A stretch of DNA of 64,000 nucleotides from Artemia franciscana (GCF_032884065.1 NC_088866.1:47279490-47343489), one strand, 5' to 3'. Shown: positions 39,501-54,500, numbered from the stretch's first letter. Notes: generated by a model not told the origin, from the sequence alone. Translations and numbers: made by a program.

Positions 39501-42500
39501 CATCCATATTTCAGCCTCATGGTCAAAGAAACTTATTTTCATCAGGGCAATTTTCCGAGGGGATATTTTCGGCAGGGGATATTTTCCACGGGGTTATTTC
39601 CAGGGGGGAGGTTATTTTTAACCGACAAAATTTTTGTGGGGGTATTTCCCTGGGAGGGGGATAGACACTGGCCACCTTTTATGTAACCTCATGAGTGTCA
39701 TTTGCCTTTCAAAACTTAAATACCTCTTAGTTCACACTTCTAATAGGCTAATAGATTACCCACTTGATCTGAAGATCAAAGAAAAAACTCTCCTTTCCCT
39801 CAAACACAAAATACTAATTTATCTAACCCCCTCAAAAAAATTCCTGTACTTTTCAACTCGATTCTTGGACCTGAGACAAAATAAGGTATAATTGCCAACA
39901 TATGTATAAAATTTGTCACGTTTTGATGAAGTCTACGGGATGCTTATAATCTTTATCAGGTTTAATCGGCTGCCTTTAAGCTTCACTTTCTTTCGATTAT
40001 CTGAGAAAAAATGATTCTAGCTATAAAATTACTCCGTAAAAACAGTTACTGTAAATAACTTTAAAACAGGGTCGTATCCAAGATTTTTTTTTCGGGGAGG
40101 AGGGTTTAAAAAAGGATTTTTTTTCGAGGGGGTTTAAAAAAAAGGTTTTAAAAACGCACCAAAAATTTGTTTGTATTCATTTGTTACGTTTTTAAGGATC
40201 GGAAAAAACATTTCTATGGGGAGTGGGGTCAAACCCTCCAACCCCATTGGATACGGCCATGCATTGCATGATTATTTTTAAAGTAGTTTTGGCTGGGTAT
40301 TTAGGACCCCCTACCAATTTTAAAGAGTTGGAATTAATTTGATATTCAAAAAAGTCTTATATCCCTCTCTCTAAGTTTTTCTGCAACCTTAAAATCTTTC
40401 TTAAGTAAGCTTAAATGTGCTGTTTTTCTTTGAGCTTCAGATCAAGTGGGTAATCTATCATTATAAGTAGATGTGTGAACTAGAAGGTGTTTTGGTTTTG
40501 AAAGGCGAATGACACTCATGGGGAGACATGAAAGATGGCTAGCGCTTACCCCCCCCCCCAGAAAATACCCCCTACGGAATTAATACCCCATAAAATACCC
40601 CTGCTGAAAATACATACCTCTGCAAAAAAACGTGTGGAAAATAACCCCCCACGGATAATGCCCCGCCCTGCAAAAGGTGGCCCCCTGAAAATACCCCCAT
40701 GGAAATTAACCCCCACGTGGATGACTGGTCTCCAATCCCATTGGACCTTGTTAAAAAGACTAGAACTCTCAATTTCTGTTCTAATGACAATGCTCCGAAG
40801 TTTCTGTGACCATAAGGTGGAGATACGGATGAGAAAGGAGAAGTCCCTCTCCTATAGGGGATAAATTCTGCTCATTTTATGGTTTAATGTTACTCTTTAC
40901 TTTCATAATAACAGCGTAGACCAGATATATTCCCAGAAATCAGAAGGGAGTTGATATCAATTTCACATCTTTGATGCGTTTTTTAAAGTTTCTTTTGTAC
41001 ACCCCCCCCCCTCAAAAAAAAGAAATAACTTTGCTGGAAAATACTAATTTTCTGACTTTTTGCTGGAAAAATTTTCCACGGAGGAGGGGATACCGGCATG
41101 ATTTTAGAAACAATCAGAAATTAAAGTATTTTTCAAATGAAAGTCCACTAAGAGGAATTTTTCATCCGGGTTCATCCGCAAGAAATTTTCTGGGTGGAAT
41201 TTTCAGTTAGAATAGAATTATCTTGGGGGATTTCCCTGGTGGGGAGTGTGTTTTACGTGAAAATAACTTTCCACAGAGGAATTTTTTGTAGGGGGGAGAA
41301 ATTTTTTATGAAGGGGGAGCGGGATTTCCTGGTATTTTTTGAAAAGGATCAGAAATTAAATTTCAAAATAAGTTTTTCAATTGAAAGTAAGGAGCAACAT
41401 CAAAAATTAAAACGAACAGGAATTATTACGTATACGAAATTGGTTGCCCCTCTTTAACGCCTTGCTCTTTAAACTAAAGTTTTAAATTTTGTCCTAATTC
41501 TTTAAGAAAGATTCCTGAAATACAACGGTCGTTTGATTAGAATAACAACCTTTTTCAAAAAATTCTATAAAATTTTATATGAAGTTCTTTTGATAATCTT
41601 TTTGATAAGGCAAAAAGAGGAAAACTAAAAATAAGAAAAAAAGTCTTACTGCATTGGACCCAACAAGCAGAAGCTCTAGCCAGATGGCAAGATGGCAAGA
41701 TAGACAAGTTCTTTCCTTTCTTTTTAAGGGAGGTTTTGCTGACCTTTTTATTCAATAAGATTCAAGTTTGAGTCAAAATTAGCAAAAAAAAAGTAAAACC
41801 GGCACTTCATTAGGTTTAAGAAAAACTGATGTCAGTTTTTGCACAAACTCTCCGAAATCCTTTGGGAGGAGGGTGGCCTTTCTACCCCATGTAATACTTT
41901 TCAAGACAAGGGCAAAACTAAAGTTAATGAATTATTAGTAACCTTGAAATCTACAATCTAAGGCCCATTTTTTCTGTTTGTTAAGTATTTCTAAGCAAAT
42001 AGACGATTTAACTGAAACTTGCCACGTATGACCCCATTTGATAGGAACAATTAACTAAATCTACAGGCTTTGAAATCCATACTACCCACAGTAGTGCCCA
42101 TATTAGTCTATTTGATAAATCTATCAAACAGTTCGTGGTAACGAACTGTAGTAAGGAGCGACCCGGCTCAATAGTAACCAAAACTCTAAAAAATGGAATT
42201 TTGATACCAATAGCTACATCAGAAGAATCGCATTTTAATGCTGGTTTTAAATATATAAGTTTCATCAAGTTTAGTCTTACCCATCAAAAGTTACGAGCCT
42301 GAGAAAACTTGCGTTATTTTAGAAAATAGGGGGAAATGCCCCCTAAATGTCATAGAATCTTAACGAAAATCACACCATCAGATTCAGCGTATCAGAGAAC
42401 CCTACTGTAGAAGTTTCGAGCTCCTATCTACAAAAATGTGGAATTTTGCATTTTTTGCCAGAAGGCAGATCACGGATGCGTGTTTATTTGTTTTTTTGTT

Positions 42501-45500
42501 TCTTTTTGTTTTTTTTCCCCAGGGGTGATCGTATCGACCCAGTTGTCCTAGAATGTTGCACTAGGGCTCATTCTAACGGAAATGAAAAGTTCTAGTGCCC
42601 TTTTTAAGTGACCAAAAAAATTGGAGGGCACCTAGGCCCCCTCCCACGCTAATTATTTTCCCAAAGTCAACGGATCAAAATTCTGAGATAGCCATTTTAT
42701 TCAGCGTAGTCGAAAAACCTTATAACTATGTCTTTGGGGACGACTTACTCCCCAACAGTCCCCGTGGGAGGGGCAACAAGTTACAAACTTTGACCTGTGC
42801 TTACATATAGTAATGGTTATTGGGAAGTATACAGGCGTTTTCAGGAGGATTTTTTTGGTTTGGGGGAGGGGTTGAGAAGAGGGGGATATGCTGGGGGAAC
42901 TTTCCTTCGAGAATTTGTAATGGGAGAAGAAAATTTCCATGAAGGGAGAGCAGGATTTACTAGCATTATTTAAAAAAAAACAATTAAAAAATAAAAGTGA
43001 AAAAGCTTTTTCAGCTGGAAGTAAGGAACAGCAATAGAACTTAAAACAAACAGAAATTATTACCCATATGAGGGGCTCACCTCCTTCTAATACCTCGCTC
43101 TTTACGCTAAAGTATTTTCAGTAATTTCAACTACTTATTCTACGGCTTTTGTGATTCAGGGGGTCATTCTTAATGAATTGGGATAAAATTTAAGCTTTAG
43201 TGTAAAGAGCGAGGTACTGACGATGGGGCGAATCCCCTCATATATGTAATAAAAACATGAGAATACAAAAGTTCTTTACGTAAGCTAATTTATAAGTTAC
43301 GTAAATCTTTTACCAATAAAAAGATTCGTAAAAAATTAAAAGTTCTAGTTGCCTTTTTAATTAACCAAAAAATCGGGGGGCAACTAGGCTTCGTCACCCG
43401 CTCTTGTTTTCTCAAAATCATTCGATCAAAATTATGAGAAAGCCATTGAGTCAAAAAAAAAATGCAAATTTCGTTTTGATTATTCCTCTGCGGAGAGCCA
43501 AAATCAAAACATGCATTGATTCAAAAACGTTCAGATATTAAATAAAAAAAAACAAGTTTTTTTAACTGAAAGTAAGGAGCGACATTAAAACTTAAAACGC
43601 ACAGAAATTACTTCGTATATGAAAGAGGCTGCTTCCTCATCAACGCCCCGCTCTTTACGCTAAAATTTTTTACTGTTTTAAAAAGAAGAATTGAGAGAAA
43701 GAGTCAAACTTTAGCGTAAAGAGCGGGGCGTTGATGAGGAAGCAGCCTCTTTCATATACGAAGTAATTTCTGTGCGTTTTAAGTTTTAATGTCGCTCCTT
43801 ACTTTCAGTTAAAAAAACTTGTTTTTTTTATTTAATCCTTTAAAGAAGGACAATTCCCAGATCCATTGAAGCTAGCGAAAATTGTCCCGTTGCCAGAAGC
43901 GGAATTGCTTACTGACATCTCAAACAGGGGACCCATTCCGATTTTGCCACTTTTGTCATAAATTTATGAAAAAGCAATGCATAAAATACTTTATGAGTAC
44001 TTAATGAAATGTGGATTTTTATCAGAGACACAATTTGGATTCAGGACAGCTCATTCAACGACTGTCTATGCTCTGGAGGACCTGATGGATGCTGTTAATA
44101 GTGAACTAGATAAAAGGAATTTGTTTATGTTGATTTTTATAGATCTTAAAAAAAGCTTTTGATACAGTAAATTTTAGCATTTTATTGAAAAGATTACATT
44201 GCCTAGGAATAAAGGATGATTGTTTTAAATGGTTTGGATGTTACTTGAGTGGAAAGTTTTTAAGAGTGATATTAGATTGATCGGTATCTAAATTTTATCC
44301 AATTAATTGTGGAGTTCCGCAGGGCTCAGTCTTAGGTCCGTTATTATACCTTATATATTGTGATGGTGTGTGATTTTACATACCACGAGCCAAAATCACT
44401 CCATCAGGTTCAAAAATATGCACCCAGAGCATATTTTTATAGGCATTAAAAATGCCTATTTTGGATGATGAATGATCAAGATTGTGAAGAGAAGCGGATT
44501 TAATGAGAGTAGGCTATCCAGAATATTTCAGACCTGAGTAATTGTTTGAAATATTGTACTTTTTTTCTCTTTTTTTTCTTTTCTTTTTTTTGTGTATTTA
44601 ATGAGTTACTATTACTGATGATTAATGTAACAGAAATGTAGTCGCTATTACAGGCCAGGGTAAAATTCTAGTTTAATTGACTTCTTGCTATCTCAGAAAG
44701 GGTTTAGTTTAGGAAAATGAAACTTTCAGGGATGAATCTACAGACTAAAGTATGTCCTGGAAGGTATTTTGAAGCAACTATCTCCACTCCTTCTCCCTCT
44801 AGTGGGCCCTGACCTTTGATGACCTTTAAAAATACGTCTGTTATAAAAGTGAAACCTTGCAAAATAGATCTTTTGCTTAATTGAAATACAGCAAACTTGT
44901 TTTAAGCTTCATAACTTTGCTCAATTCCATTTCATAAGGTTTTAAAGATATGCAAATATACTTCCTAAATTTTGGAAAAAAATTGATATGGCTCAAAATT
45001 ATACTCAGATAACAGGAATTGCATTTTGAGAACTAGAGGCAGAGAAAAAGCAACTAGTAACTGAAAATTAAGGTAAAATGTTGTTTTGTCAAAATTTCAA
45101 TAGGTGATCTGTCAAGTAGGCAAATTTCAGGACCCTCTATAGGGAGAAGGAGTGGAGGTGGGTACTTTAAAATACCTTCCTGGGACATACTTTAGCCTGT
45201 AGACCCATCCCTGAAAGTTTCATTTTCCTAACCTAAACCCTTTCCGAGATAGCAAGAAGTCAATTAACTAGAATTTCACCCAGGCCAGAACGGCCTTTTT
45301 GTGACTAATTGGTATGTATGTGATATAAAGGTTTTAAATAAAATCTACCTACCTACCTACCTATCTTTTAAGCGTAGTATATCTCATCATTGTGACCCAT
45401 AAAGAATGTATCTGACATTTTCACTTGTCTAAAATAACTACCGAAAATCGTTAGCTAAGCCACTCCCATGAGGACAACGTAGATCAAGAGTATAAAATGT

Positions 45501-48500
45501 TTGCTGAACATACATACCGTTCTGATCATCGCTTTGAGAACCGCTTAGCAATTAATTTTTTTTTGAAATTGTCCCTGAAACGCGAAAACATGACACACAA
45601 ACCATAAGAGTGACAGTGACAAAACCATTATACTGTCACTTTACTGTGTGTTTGCTTCCCACTTACGATTTTGAGCAATGCTTAAGTCACACCATAGTTG
45701 TACCTGTTGAGAAAAAAGCCAATATTTTCAAAAATATATGAATGCTTCGCTTTTCTCAATTTTAGCGTCATAGCTATACTATGGTAGCAGGAAACTAAAA
45801 TGGAAAGGGACTGTTTCGAAAAGGAATTGTTTCCTATGTATTTCCTGCTAACACCACATCTTCGTAGCTCTAGCCAGATTCATTTTACAGATACGAAAAC
45901 TGTTGTTCCGAAATCCCGTCTTTTCTAATTAAAAAAAAAAAAATATTCCCTTAGTTTTTTTGATGGGTTAACCACAAATTTTGTACTTTCAAGTAATTAA
46001 ATATTCTACTTGAGTAATTACGAGCGTGATATATTATTCGGGCTCTAAGCTAGTCATGCATGATTTTAAATTAGTCAAAAATTATGACCATAGTATAACC
46101 CAGGCATAACTAATTGATCATTGCTTGTTGACAGTCCAAAGAACCGATAAAATTAAAGGGCAAGGGCATGTTTCAACTGCCAAATTTGAGAAACAACTAA
46201 ACTAAATCTCCTTCTAGAAGTATACCCGACTTTAAGTTTTAATGGCCTGGTGGCTGCCATGAAAATGGTCATAAAACCAAATATTCAAGAAAACTACTGT
46301 TGGTGATCCTTTGAGTGAGAGGGCAAATATTTACAGGAGAAGTATAGCCTAAGCGTTGGCTAGTGTTTTTTTTTCTTCACTCAGTCCCTAATTAAGAAAA
46401 ACAATTATATTATAAGGGAATCTGAAACTATTCAAAGAAAAAATTTCTTGGAAGTAAGCAATATAATACCCCAAGGTTGATCTATTACATGGTGACATGG
46501 CTTCTTCTAAAAGGGAACCCAGAATTACCTGAATATCAGGAATCAGGACGTCGTATTTTAAATTTTCAGTCTTCCTCAAAAAGTTGTTCAGTGTTTCTTC
46601 AGCTTCAGGAGCCACTAAGACATCAACTGCCTCTTGCTTCGGGTCCTCTTCACCATCAGCTTCGGCTATATATTTGGGGTCGGACCAAAATTGGATGCCT
46701 TCATTGTCTTCCAAAGGCAAGAGCAAACTTGTCTCGTTAATTGCATCCACTTGTATTCTAATTACCTTCAAGCGAAAAAATAATAGGTAAGTTGATGCTT
46801 AACTACCTAAATTCAAATGTTTTTTAACGGTACAATGAACTACCCCCTTCCAATAGATGGTGTGTAATTCTTCCTTTTTGATATATTGTATGTATGACTG
46901 TGAACGAATATCCCACGACACGGTAATATAGCTTTTAAAACATGGAGCCTATGTTAAAAGATTACGATCATTCTCGACCAAATAGCTATCTCAGAATATA
47001 ATTCAATAATATTTTGGCTTTAGTCAGGCTAACATTGTTGCTTTGCTTAAAAAGACCAAAGAACTATGGGCGCCCATAAGGGTGACGGAAAGCGCCAGCC
47101 CCCCTGGTTTAATGACGCTGCCTTATATTTTTATGTTTTTGTCTTGAGATTTCTATTATAGAGCAGTGGAAGTGGTGATTAGACTATGCAAGCCCCTCCC
47201 ATAAAATTCAGCTTACTGTCGCCCATGTCCAGAACTTTGAATTTTTGTCCAGAAGACCCCCTCCTGATATTTAGGTATCACTGGTTCCATGCGATCATCT
47301 TTCGACAAAAAAAGGAAATCGTGGCCAAAACCACCCTCAGGAACTAACCCTTGTTTTGGGGCATGCTTTCCCCATTTCCAAATTTGTGTAGATTTTCTTG
47401 TGCTGAGTTAATTTCTAATCAATACATTCAACAGATTTGGAATCAGCGTAAAAGCAGATTCTTTTTATACATTTGATGTAATCAAAATTTCTTTGTTTAA
47501 AGTTTCTGTCGGTATTTGTAGAGGTTGCTCTTTACTTACGATTCTTTAGTACAAATACAAACTATTTATAGACATGATTTTTTTATTAAATAATTTTTTG
47601 TAATTTAACCTTTTATAACTCTAAATTTTTTTGTGCAATATTAACACATTTTCGAAAAAAAGTTTAAATGAAATAATTGTGCATTGTTTGTCATATATAT
47701 TTTTTTTTGGTCGGGAACGCATAGAATTCCACAGGAGAAACCTCGAATTTTAACCAGCTTGTGGGAGTACAAGGAAAAAATATAATTGGGTGTTTTGATT
47801 TATCTTTAAAGTTTGCATTAGAAAATCTTTCGTAAACAATTTTTTTTCTCATTTCAGATGAAAAAAAAACCGCCTGGTCAGTTTAGTTTCTCGTAAATAT
47901 GAAATAATGGTCAAGGCCCTATAAAAAATAAGGATACTTTTTTCCTAGAGATTAAACGACTTGGCTAGAAGACAAATAGATTCAGCGTTGAGGTGCTGGC
48001 ACAAAGACTTCGTACACCACTGATCCCCGTCCCCATACCAAATAATTGGGCAAACTAGGGTTCGAACCCTTTCCCTCTCGAAAAAAGGATCCTAAATCCA
48101 ACGCATCAATCCACTCGGCTAGGACGGCATTGGACATTGTCCGTCACGTTTCAATCCAAAATCAATCCAATTCTTTCATCCCTTTGTTCCATACCTTAGT
48201 TTTTGCCTTAGAAATGACGCATGGACGGATGATAGATAGACTTATCTATCATCAAATTGACTGACATTATTAATATACAATCCTGATAAGGGGTTAATGC
48301 CAGATTTGCCTCTCACTCACTTGGTCTATCTGTCTTGGCTTTTTCTACAATTAGCCATGGCTTTATGCACAAAACTACTTGATTTTAAAACATCCTTATG
48401 AACGTCCTTATAGACTTTCTTAGAATTAAAGATATTCGTTCTGGTGTATTTTGGGACACAAGGAGCTTTTGCAATAAAGAGGGCCTTTAGAATGGTTTAT

Positions 48501-51500
48501 ATACAGAGGTGAAGACTAACAGTAGTTAGTCCTGTCTTTGCTTTACTCAAGTCTTTTACGCTTTAGATTGTAAGTATAGCGAGTTCCGTTCTATTTCTTA
48601 TTTTTTTATAATGTTAAATCATATCTAAGGGGTTAAACCAAATTCAGAAATAATATTATTATTAGCTTAATTCAATCAGGAACATGTTAATCTTGCCCTA
48701 TTAAAAAATGTTCTCGCTTTTCAGTCATAATAATGATATTTAAGTTTAGCTTATACCTGAACAAGAATTTGGTCGACCTTTCAGTATTTGTGAAATATGA
48801 GTATTTGTGAAACTTTTAATTTTAAATGAATAACTTAAATTAAAAGTAAAACCCTTCGTTGTCCAATAAAACTCTTAGTTTTCTATATTTGTAATGATGT
48901 CTTTCATATTTTGTTACTGTTTTTGTACATTTACGTCTCTCTCTCACTTATTTTAACTTTTTCCCTTGAGGCCAGTGTATTGTGTAGTCAGGTCTCATCG
49001 ATAATTTTGGACGTTGTGATCTTCTCCTTGAAATTATGTCCCTTTTCGCTTCCAACAATTATTAAAGAGATTTCATGAAAAGTATTATCTAAAGTTATAT
49101 TTACCACTTAATTATATTAGAATTTAGATTCAGGTAGAAGCTAGTTGTCTACTTCTTCTAACAAACTGGGAGATTTTAATTTTCCAAAGAGGAGGCGAAT
49201 TTGCCCACTATATGGTATCTCGGGGGATGAACTGGGACCTTTTCTTTTAGGGGCAGTATTTTGCCAATATAAGGGGAAATTTGCTTATGGATGGAAATGA
49301 TGGTTCTAGTTGTTTGCCCCATCGAAAAATAACCTCCAAGAAAAATGCCCCCCCCTGGAAAATACCCCCCCGTGGAAAATAAGGCTTTCCAAATTTGAGA
49401 ATTTTGTTTAAGTTTTTTTCGTAGGGGGAAGGGATTTTGGTATTTGTGCATTATGTGCCACTCAGTCAAGTTTACACTGTGTAAAACTCGAGAATAAACC
49501 GGTTTCTTCGTTAATTTGTTTCAGCTTAGCGCGAGAAAAGACAAAGACAAGTGACAGAATAGATGGAAAATATACAATTTGGGCTATATATTTTCATATA
49601 AGGAGGAGGGGGGTAAAGTGGTTGGATAATTTTAAGTCAGAAAACAATTCTCACTTCATAATAGGCAGATTATAGTTTCCTCACTTCAAACTGTCCAAAT
49701 ACCTCCCCCCCCTACTTTATCGATATAGAAAATGTAGTCCCAAGAAAACAAGACGAATTTACAGGGTGACCCAAAAAGATCCGTACCCATATTTTATTCG
49801 ATAAAAAAAAAATCCATTTTTTAACAAATATCCTTTCTGTTGCAGGACATGAAAATTGAACCTTTGGATGATCGTTTGCAGCTGTAGTCGCCCCAAAAAT
49901 GTTTTGGACCAATCAACAGAAGATATTCTCCCTGGAGACCTATTTTGCGACAAAATCATACCAGAGTGTGCAAATTCAGTTTCGAAAACTTGTTTCATTG
50001 TCGCAACTTTCCACCAAAATCACGATTGTTAGTTGAGTTACAAAGTTCAGTGAGCATGGGACTGTAGTAGACTTATTTTTTAAGCCACAGGGGGAACTTT
50101 TTCAGGCAGGAAAGAGAGTGCAAAGTAAAAAAGAAAACATTTCCATAGTGAGGGACTACACTGTCTAATTAAACGTGAGAACACGCCACAGTCACTCCCT
50201 TGTCATTCTGAGTTCTTGGCTGTGTCTACGCACTGATTTTCTAGGGCTACGTCCTACTGAGTCCCTTACTGCAGCAATTTTTTCTTCTGTCCTTGCACTC
50301 CCTTGTCATTCCGAGTTCTTGGCTGCATCTATGCACTGATTTCCTAGGGCTACATCCTACTGAGTCCGTCACTGCAGCATTATTTTCCTCTTTTTCCAGC
50401 CTGAATAAGTTCCCCCTGTGGCTTTAGAACATAAGTCCACAACTATTTTGGAGACATTCGTCCAAAATAGGTCGCAAAATAAGTTGCGACAATGGAACAA
50501 GTTTTTGAAACTGAATTTGTACACTCTGGTATGATTTTGTCGCAAAATAGGTCTCCAGGGAGAATACCTTCTGCTGATTGGTCCAAAACATTTTTGGAGC
50601 AACTATAGCTGCAAACGATCACCCAAAGGTTCACCTTTCATGTCCTGCAACAGAAAGGATATTTGTTAAAAAATGGATATTTTATCGAATAAAATATGGG
50701 TAAGGATCTTTTTGGGTCATCCTGTATAAGGCTCCCAATGGTCTTTCAATAGCCATGATGTCATGGTATACAGTAAAAATTCGGTAAACAGCTATCTTAA
50801 TTTTCAGTAAAGTGCTAGTTTTTGGAATTCTACAGATATTACAAAATATCATGATCCAAAAAGCTATTGTGTGAAAATTGAAAGCTATTGTGTTAAAAGA
50901 TGTTCCCGAAAGAAATTCAAACTTTAGCGCAAAAAGTGAGGGGGTTTTGAGGAGTTTTTAAATAATTCAAGGGAATCTGGCTACGCCTCCATGCAAAAAT
51001 CATTTATCTCGACAGATTAATTCTCTAGACAGTTCAATACAGATAACAATTTATTTCGTAAAATTACCCTTAACATTTTCACGAGTAAAATTAAGTCGGT
51101 GATGAGAAAGTAAGACATAAGAAGAATCCTGTATAAGAATTCAGGATAATTCCCCCAGTGTAAAACTTCCCCTGAAAAATTAAACCCTGAAAACTTCCCT
51201 CCCCATGAAGAATAATCTTTTTTTAAATCCCACCAACAGATAGTTCGACCCCCCAAAAAATGTGTGGATACTTTGCAATAACCAATACTATACGTAAACA
51301 ATGGGCAATTGTAACTTAAAGACCTTTCCCAAGGGGATGTGGGAGGGTCATGATACCCACAAAAGCATAGCTATTCAACCTTTCGGATGTGTTGGACAAA
51401 ATAACTATCCCTCCAATTTTTCGATCACTTAAAAAGGACACTATAACTTTTAATTTCCGTCCAAATGAGCCCTCTAACAATATTTTAGGACTACTGGGTT

Positions 51501-54500
51501 GATACGATCATCCCTGGGTTAGAAAAAATAAACTCGCATCCATGATCGATTTTCCGGCAAAAAATACAAAATTAAATATTTTTTTCAGATAGGTGCTTGA
51601 AACCTCTACAGTGGAGTTCTCTTACATCCTGAATCTAATGGTATGATTTCCATTAAGAGTTAATGATTTTTAGGAGATGTTTCAATGGTTGTGGCAGAAA
51701 ATTTACCAGGGGAGGGGAGGGCAGACGCCAAAATAGCAATGGTTGCCGGGTGACAGTTTAGGTGGTTTAGGACACCAAATTATGATTTTATCCCAAACGG
51801 GGCCAATTTACAATCAATTTAAAATCATGAGAAGCTATTTCATTTAAAAGTATCAATAAGTAAATTTTAGGCTTCCAAATTGCAAAAGAAGTATTGGCAC
51901 GCAGTGCAGTACTGGATTTAACCAAGTTGATCCACTTTGTTTGTAATGAAATTAGGCTAAGTTTGGCGATACGCAATTGCGTATCAGCTACAACAACGGG
52001 GGAGGGTGGGTCATTGTTTAGTCATGTGGGGTGAGTTCAGTTAGTCATGAGACAGGGTAGATTCTAGTGGACACACTGCTTACTTTTTGTACAGCTTCAG
52101 ATAAATGTTGAAATAGGTATGGGGGGTGGAGTAGGAATTAATTTAAATATGTTTCTTTACAGCTAAAATGTTACGTTCCCGTATCTACTAGTACAGAGGT
52201 GGAAAAGACAAGGCAGGTCATCATCAGCCCTGCCAGGAAATTTCTCTCGGGTGGCAAATACTGCAATGAACCTACTTTCAAGTAATTTCAAATTACCAAT
52301 TCGAATTTCAAATTCAAATTACCACCATCCCTTTTTTCTCAAAATTGTTCGATCACAACTCTGAGAAATCCAATTAGAAAAAAAATTATATGCAAATTCT
52401 GTTGTAATTATTTACGTAAGATGAGATAAAATCAAAACATGCATTAATTCAAGAACGCCAAGAAATTAATTAAATTTTTTTAACTGAAAGTAAGGAGCAA
52501 CATTAAAACTTAAAAGGAACATAAATTATTCTATATATGAAAGGGGCTGTCCCCTTCTCAACGTCCCGCTATTTACGCTAAAGTTAGGCTCTTTGTCACA
52601 GTTCTACTTTTTAAAACAATAAAAAAACGTGTTGGTTTTAATTTAGTTTCCCCATTTAATTTATGATCCCCGTTTGCACTTGTTTCGTAATGCAAATATT
52701 CCTCTTGCTCAGCATTCAATTTTACTACAACGGTATCATCTACACAGGTCTTATTGAACTATTTCATCTTCACCTTTTTACAAAAAAATAAGATTTAGAT
52801 GTTTATCCTTCCCATGCAGAAATAATACTGAAACAAATCTAGCTAGTCACGCACGATTACATCTCACTTGCCTATAAATAATGGGATGATGTAAGAACCA
52901 TGCCCTTACTCGAGGGAACACCCTTGCAGGTTTTTAGACATAACAAGCAAACCCTGTGACTTAACATCCAACGAAATCAAAGAAAATCCAAAGGCCCTCG
53001 TATGTTTTAAATCATAACACCAAGGAAATCTTGATTTAGCTGGGTCTTGTAGGTTTTTGAATGAATCAAAGAAACTATTGGGTAGCAATGTTAAAAATCC
53101 TGGAGAAAAGAAGCCATGAAGGTTTTTTTAAGAGCAAAGAAACTATTAGGTAGCTTTTGCATCTTGACTAGCGGATCCTGAAGGTTTTTTCCCTGGCTTT
53201 TTAAGTTTTTTTTTTTTAATAATCAGAGAATCTATTAGGTAACAAGCGAAAGTTACCTAATAGTTTCTCTAATCCCTATTACGTAATTATCACCTGCGTC
53301 ACCCTATTGCGTAAAATGCATCTGTGTCTTGAAGAAGTTTAAAGAAAGATGTCTGGATCGGGATTCGAGGAGATAGGGGCCTATTGGTGTCAAAATTCAC
53401 TTTTTTAGAGTTTCGGTTGCTATTGAGCCGGGTAGCTCCTTACTTACAGTTCGTTACCAAGAACTGTTTGATATAATGTTAACAACTAGTTTTGTACTGA
53501 ATCAATTGTTAAGTAGAACTCTGTTCTATTCAGTTTTATTTGAATCATTTTGATGAATCTTTGAGAGAAGAGAATGAAATGAGGAAATAGAACTCTCCTA
53601 GACTTAAATTTTGCGTATTACTTGAGTATTCTAGACGGAAATGTTAGCAAATTCAGTAATTTTTGAGTTTTTAAATTTCAGAATGCAGAAACATGTTTAA
53701 AAATGAATTTTTTTTAAAGAAGACTAAGTCGCTAAGACTGGGAATAAGTGAAGATGAAGAGGTAATAATGGGTAACTAGAAGATTATCAAGTGGATATAT
53801 TCAACTTGCCTTGGTAATATTATTAGTAAAAATGGTGGATACAGTGACCCAGGGTGCTTTTTCACCACTGAAACATGTCCAAGGTTGGAATATCGTAAGT
53901 TATAGTTGTGGTCAAATATGGTTTCGAAACGTAGGTGTCCCGAAAACTGGAGAAAGATTTATTAGATGTTTTCCAGAGGAATTGGAACTATGTGTAGCTG
54001 TGTTGGTTTAGGGTGACTTGGTGCTGCAGTGTATTTCTAGTAGTAGTAGTTGTTGTAGTTATTATTAATTTTTTTGACAAATGTAAGTTTTGTCAATTTA
54101 TTTAGCAATCAATAAACTTAATAAACTTGTCATCTGTATAGAGGCTCGTTCGAATGTGAACCAGAACTGATAAGCACAAACCACTGAGCCCGAGTTTGTT
54201 TGAAGCATCAAACAGTTCGTAGTAATTAGCTGTAAGAAAGAAGTGACAAGGCCTAATATTTAGCCAAACTGTAAAAAATGGAATTTTAATAGCAATTTCT
54301 ACATCAAAAGAACTGACTTTTTGTGTTGATTCTAAATATATTCAATAGAAAAACATTTTTTTTCAAATGAAAGTAAAGAGCAATATTAATACTTAAAATG
54401 AACAGAAATTATTGCGTATATGAGGAGGTTTACTTCCTTGTTAATACCTTGCTGTTTACACTAAAGTTCAAATTTTGTTTCAATTCTTTAAGAATGACCC

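Larger units (their letters stand above)
38685..46528 (-). other. Carboxypeptidase intron 2 (about 7.8 kb)
   Basis: GT-AG intron, phase 0. It holds the 2.1-kb palindrome (39.1-41.2 kb), a full-length fold-back family copy (42.1-43.84 kb), a LINE reverse-transcriptase relic (43.85-44.38 kb) and an inverted repeat with a CTAC tail (44.65-45.36 kb). The parts at 41.53-42.11 and 45.37-46.53 kb show nothing I can name. Confidence 0.85.

Noticed and set aside
48049..48128. Functional tRNA-Leu gene
   Set aside because: A and B boxes and a TAG anticodon are present, but the acceptor stem does not pair.
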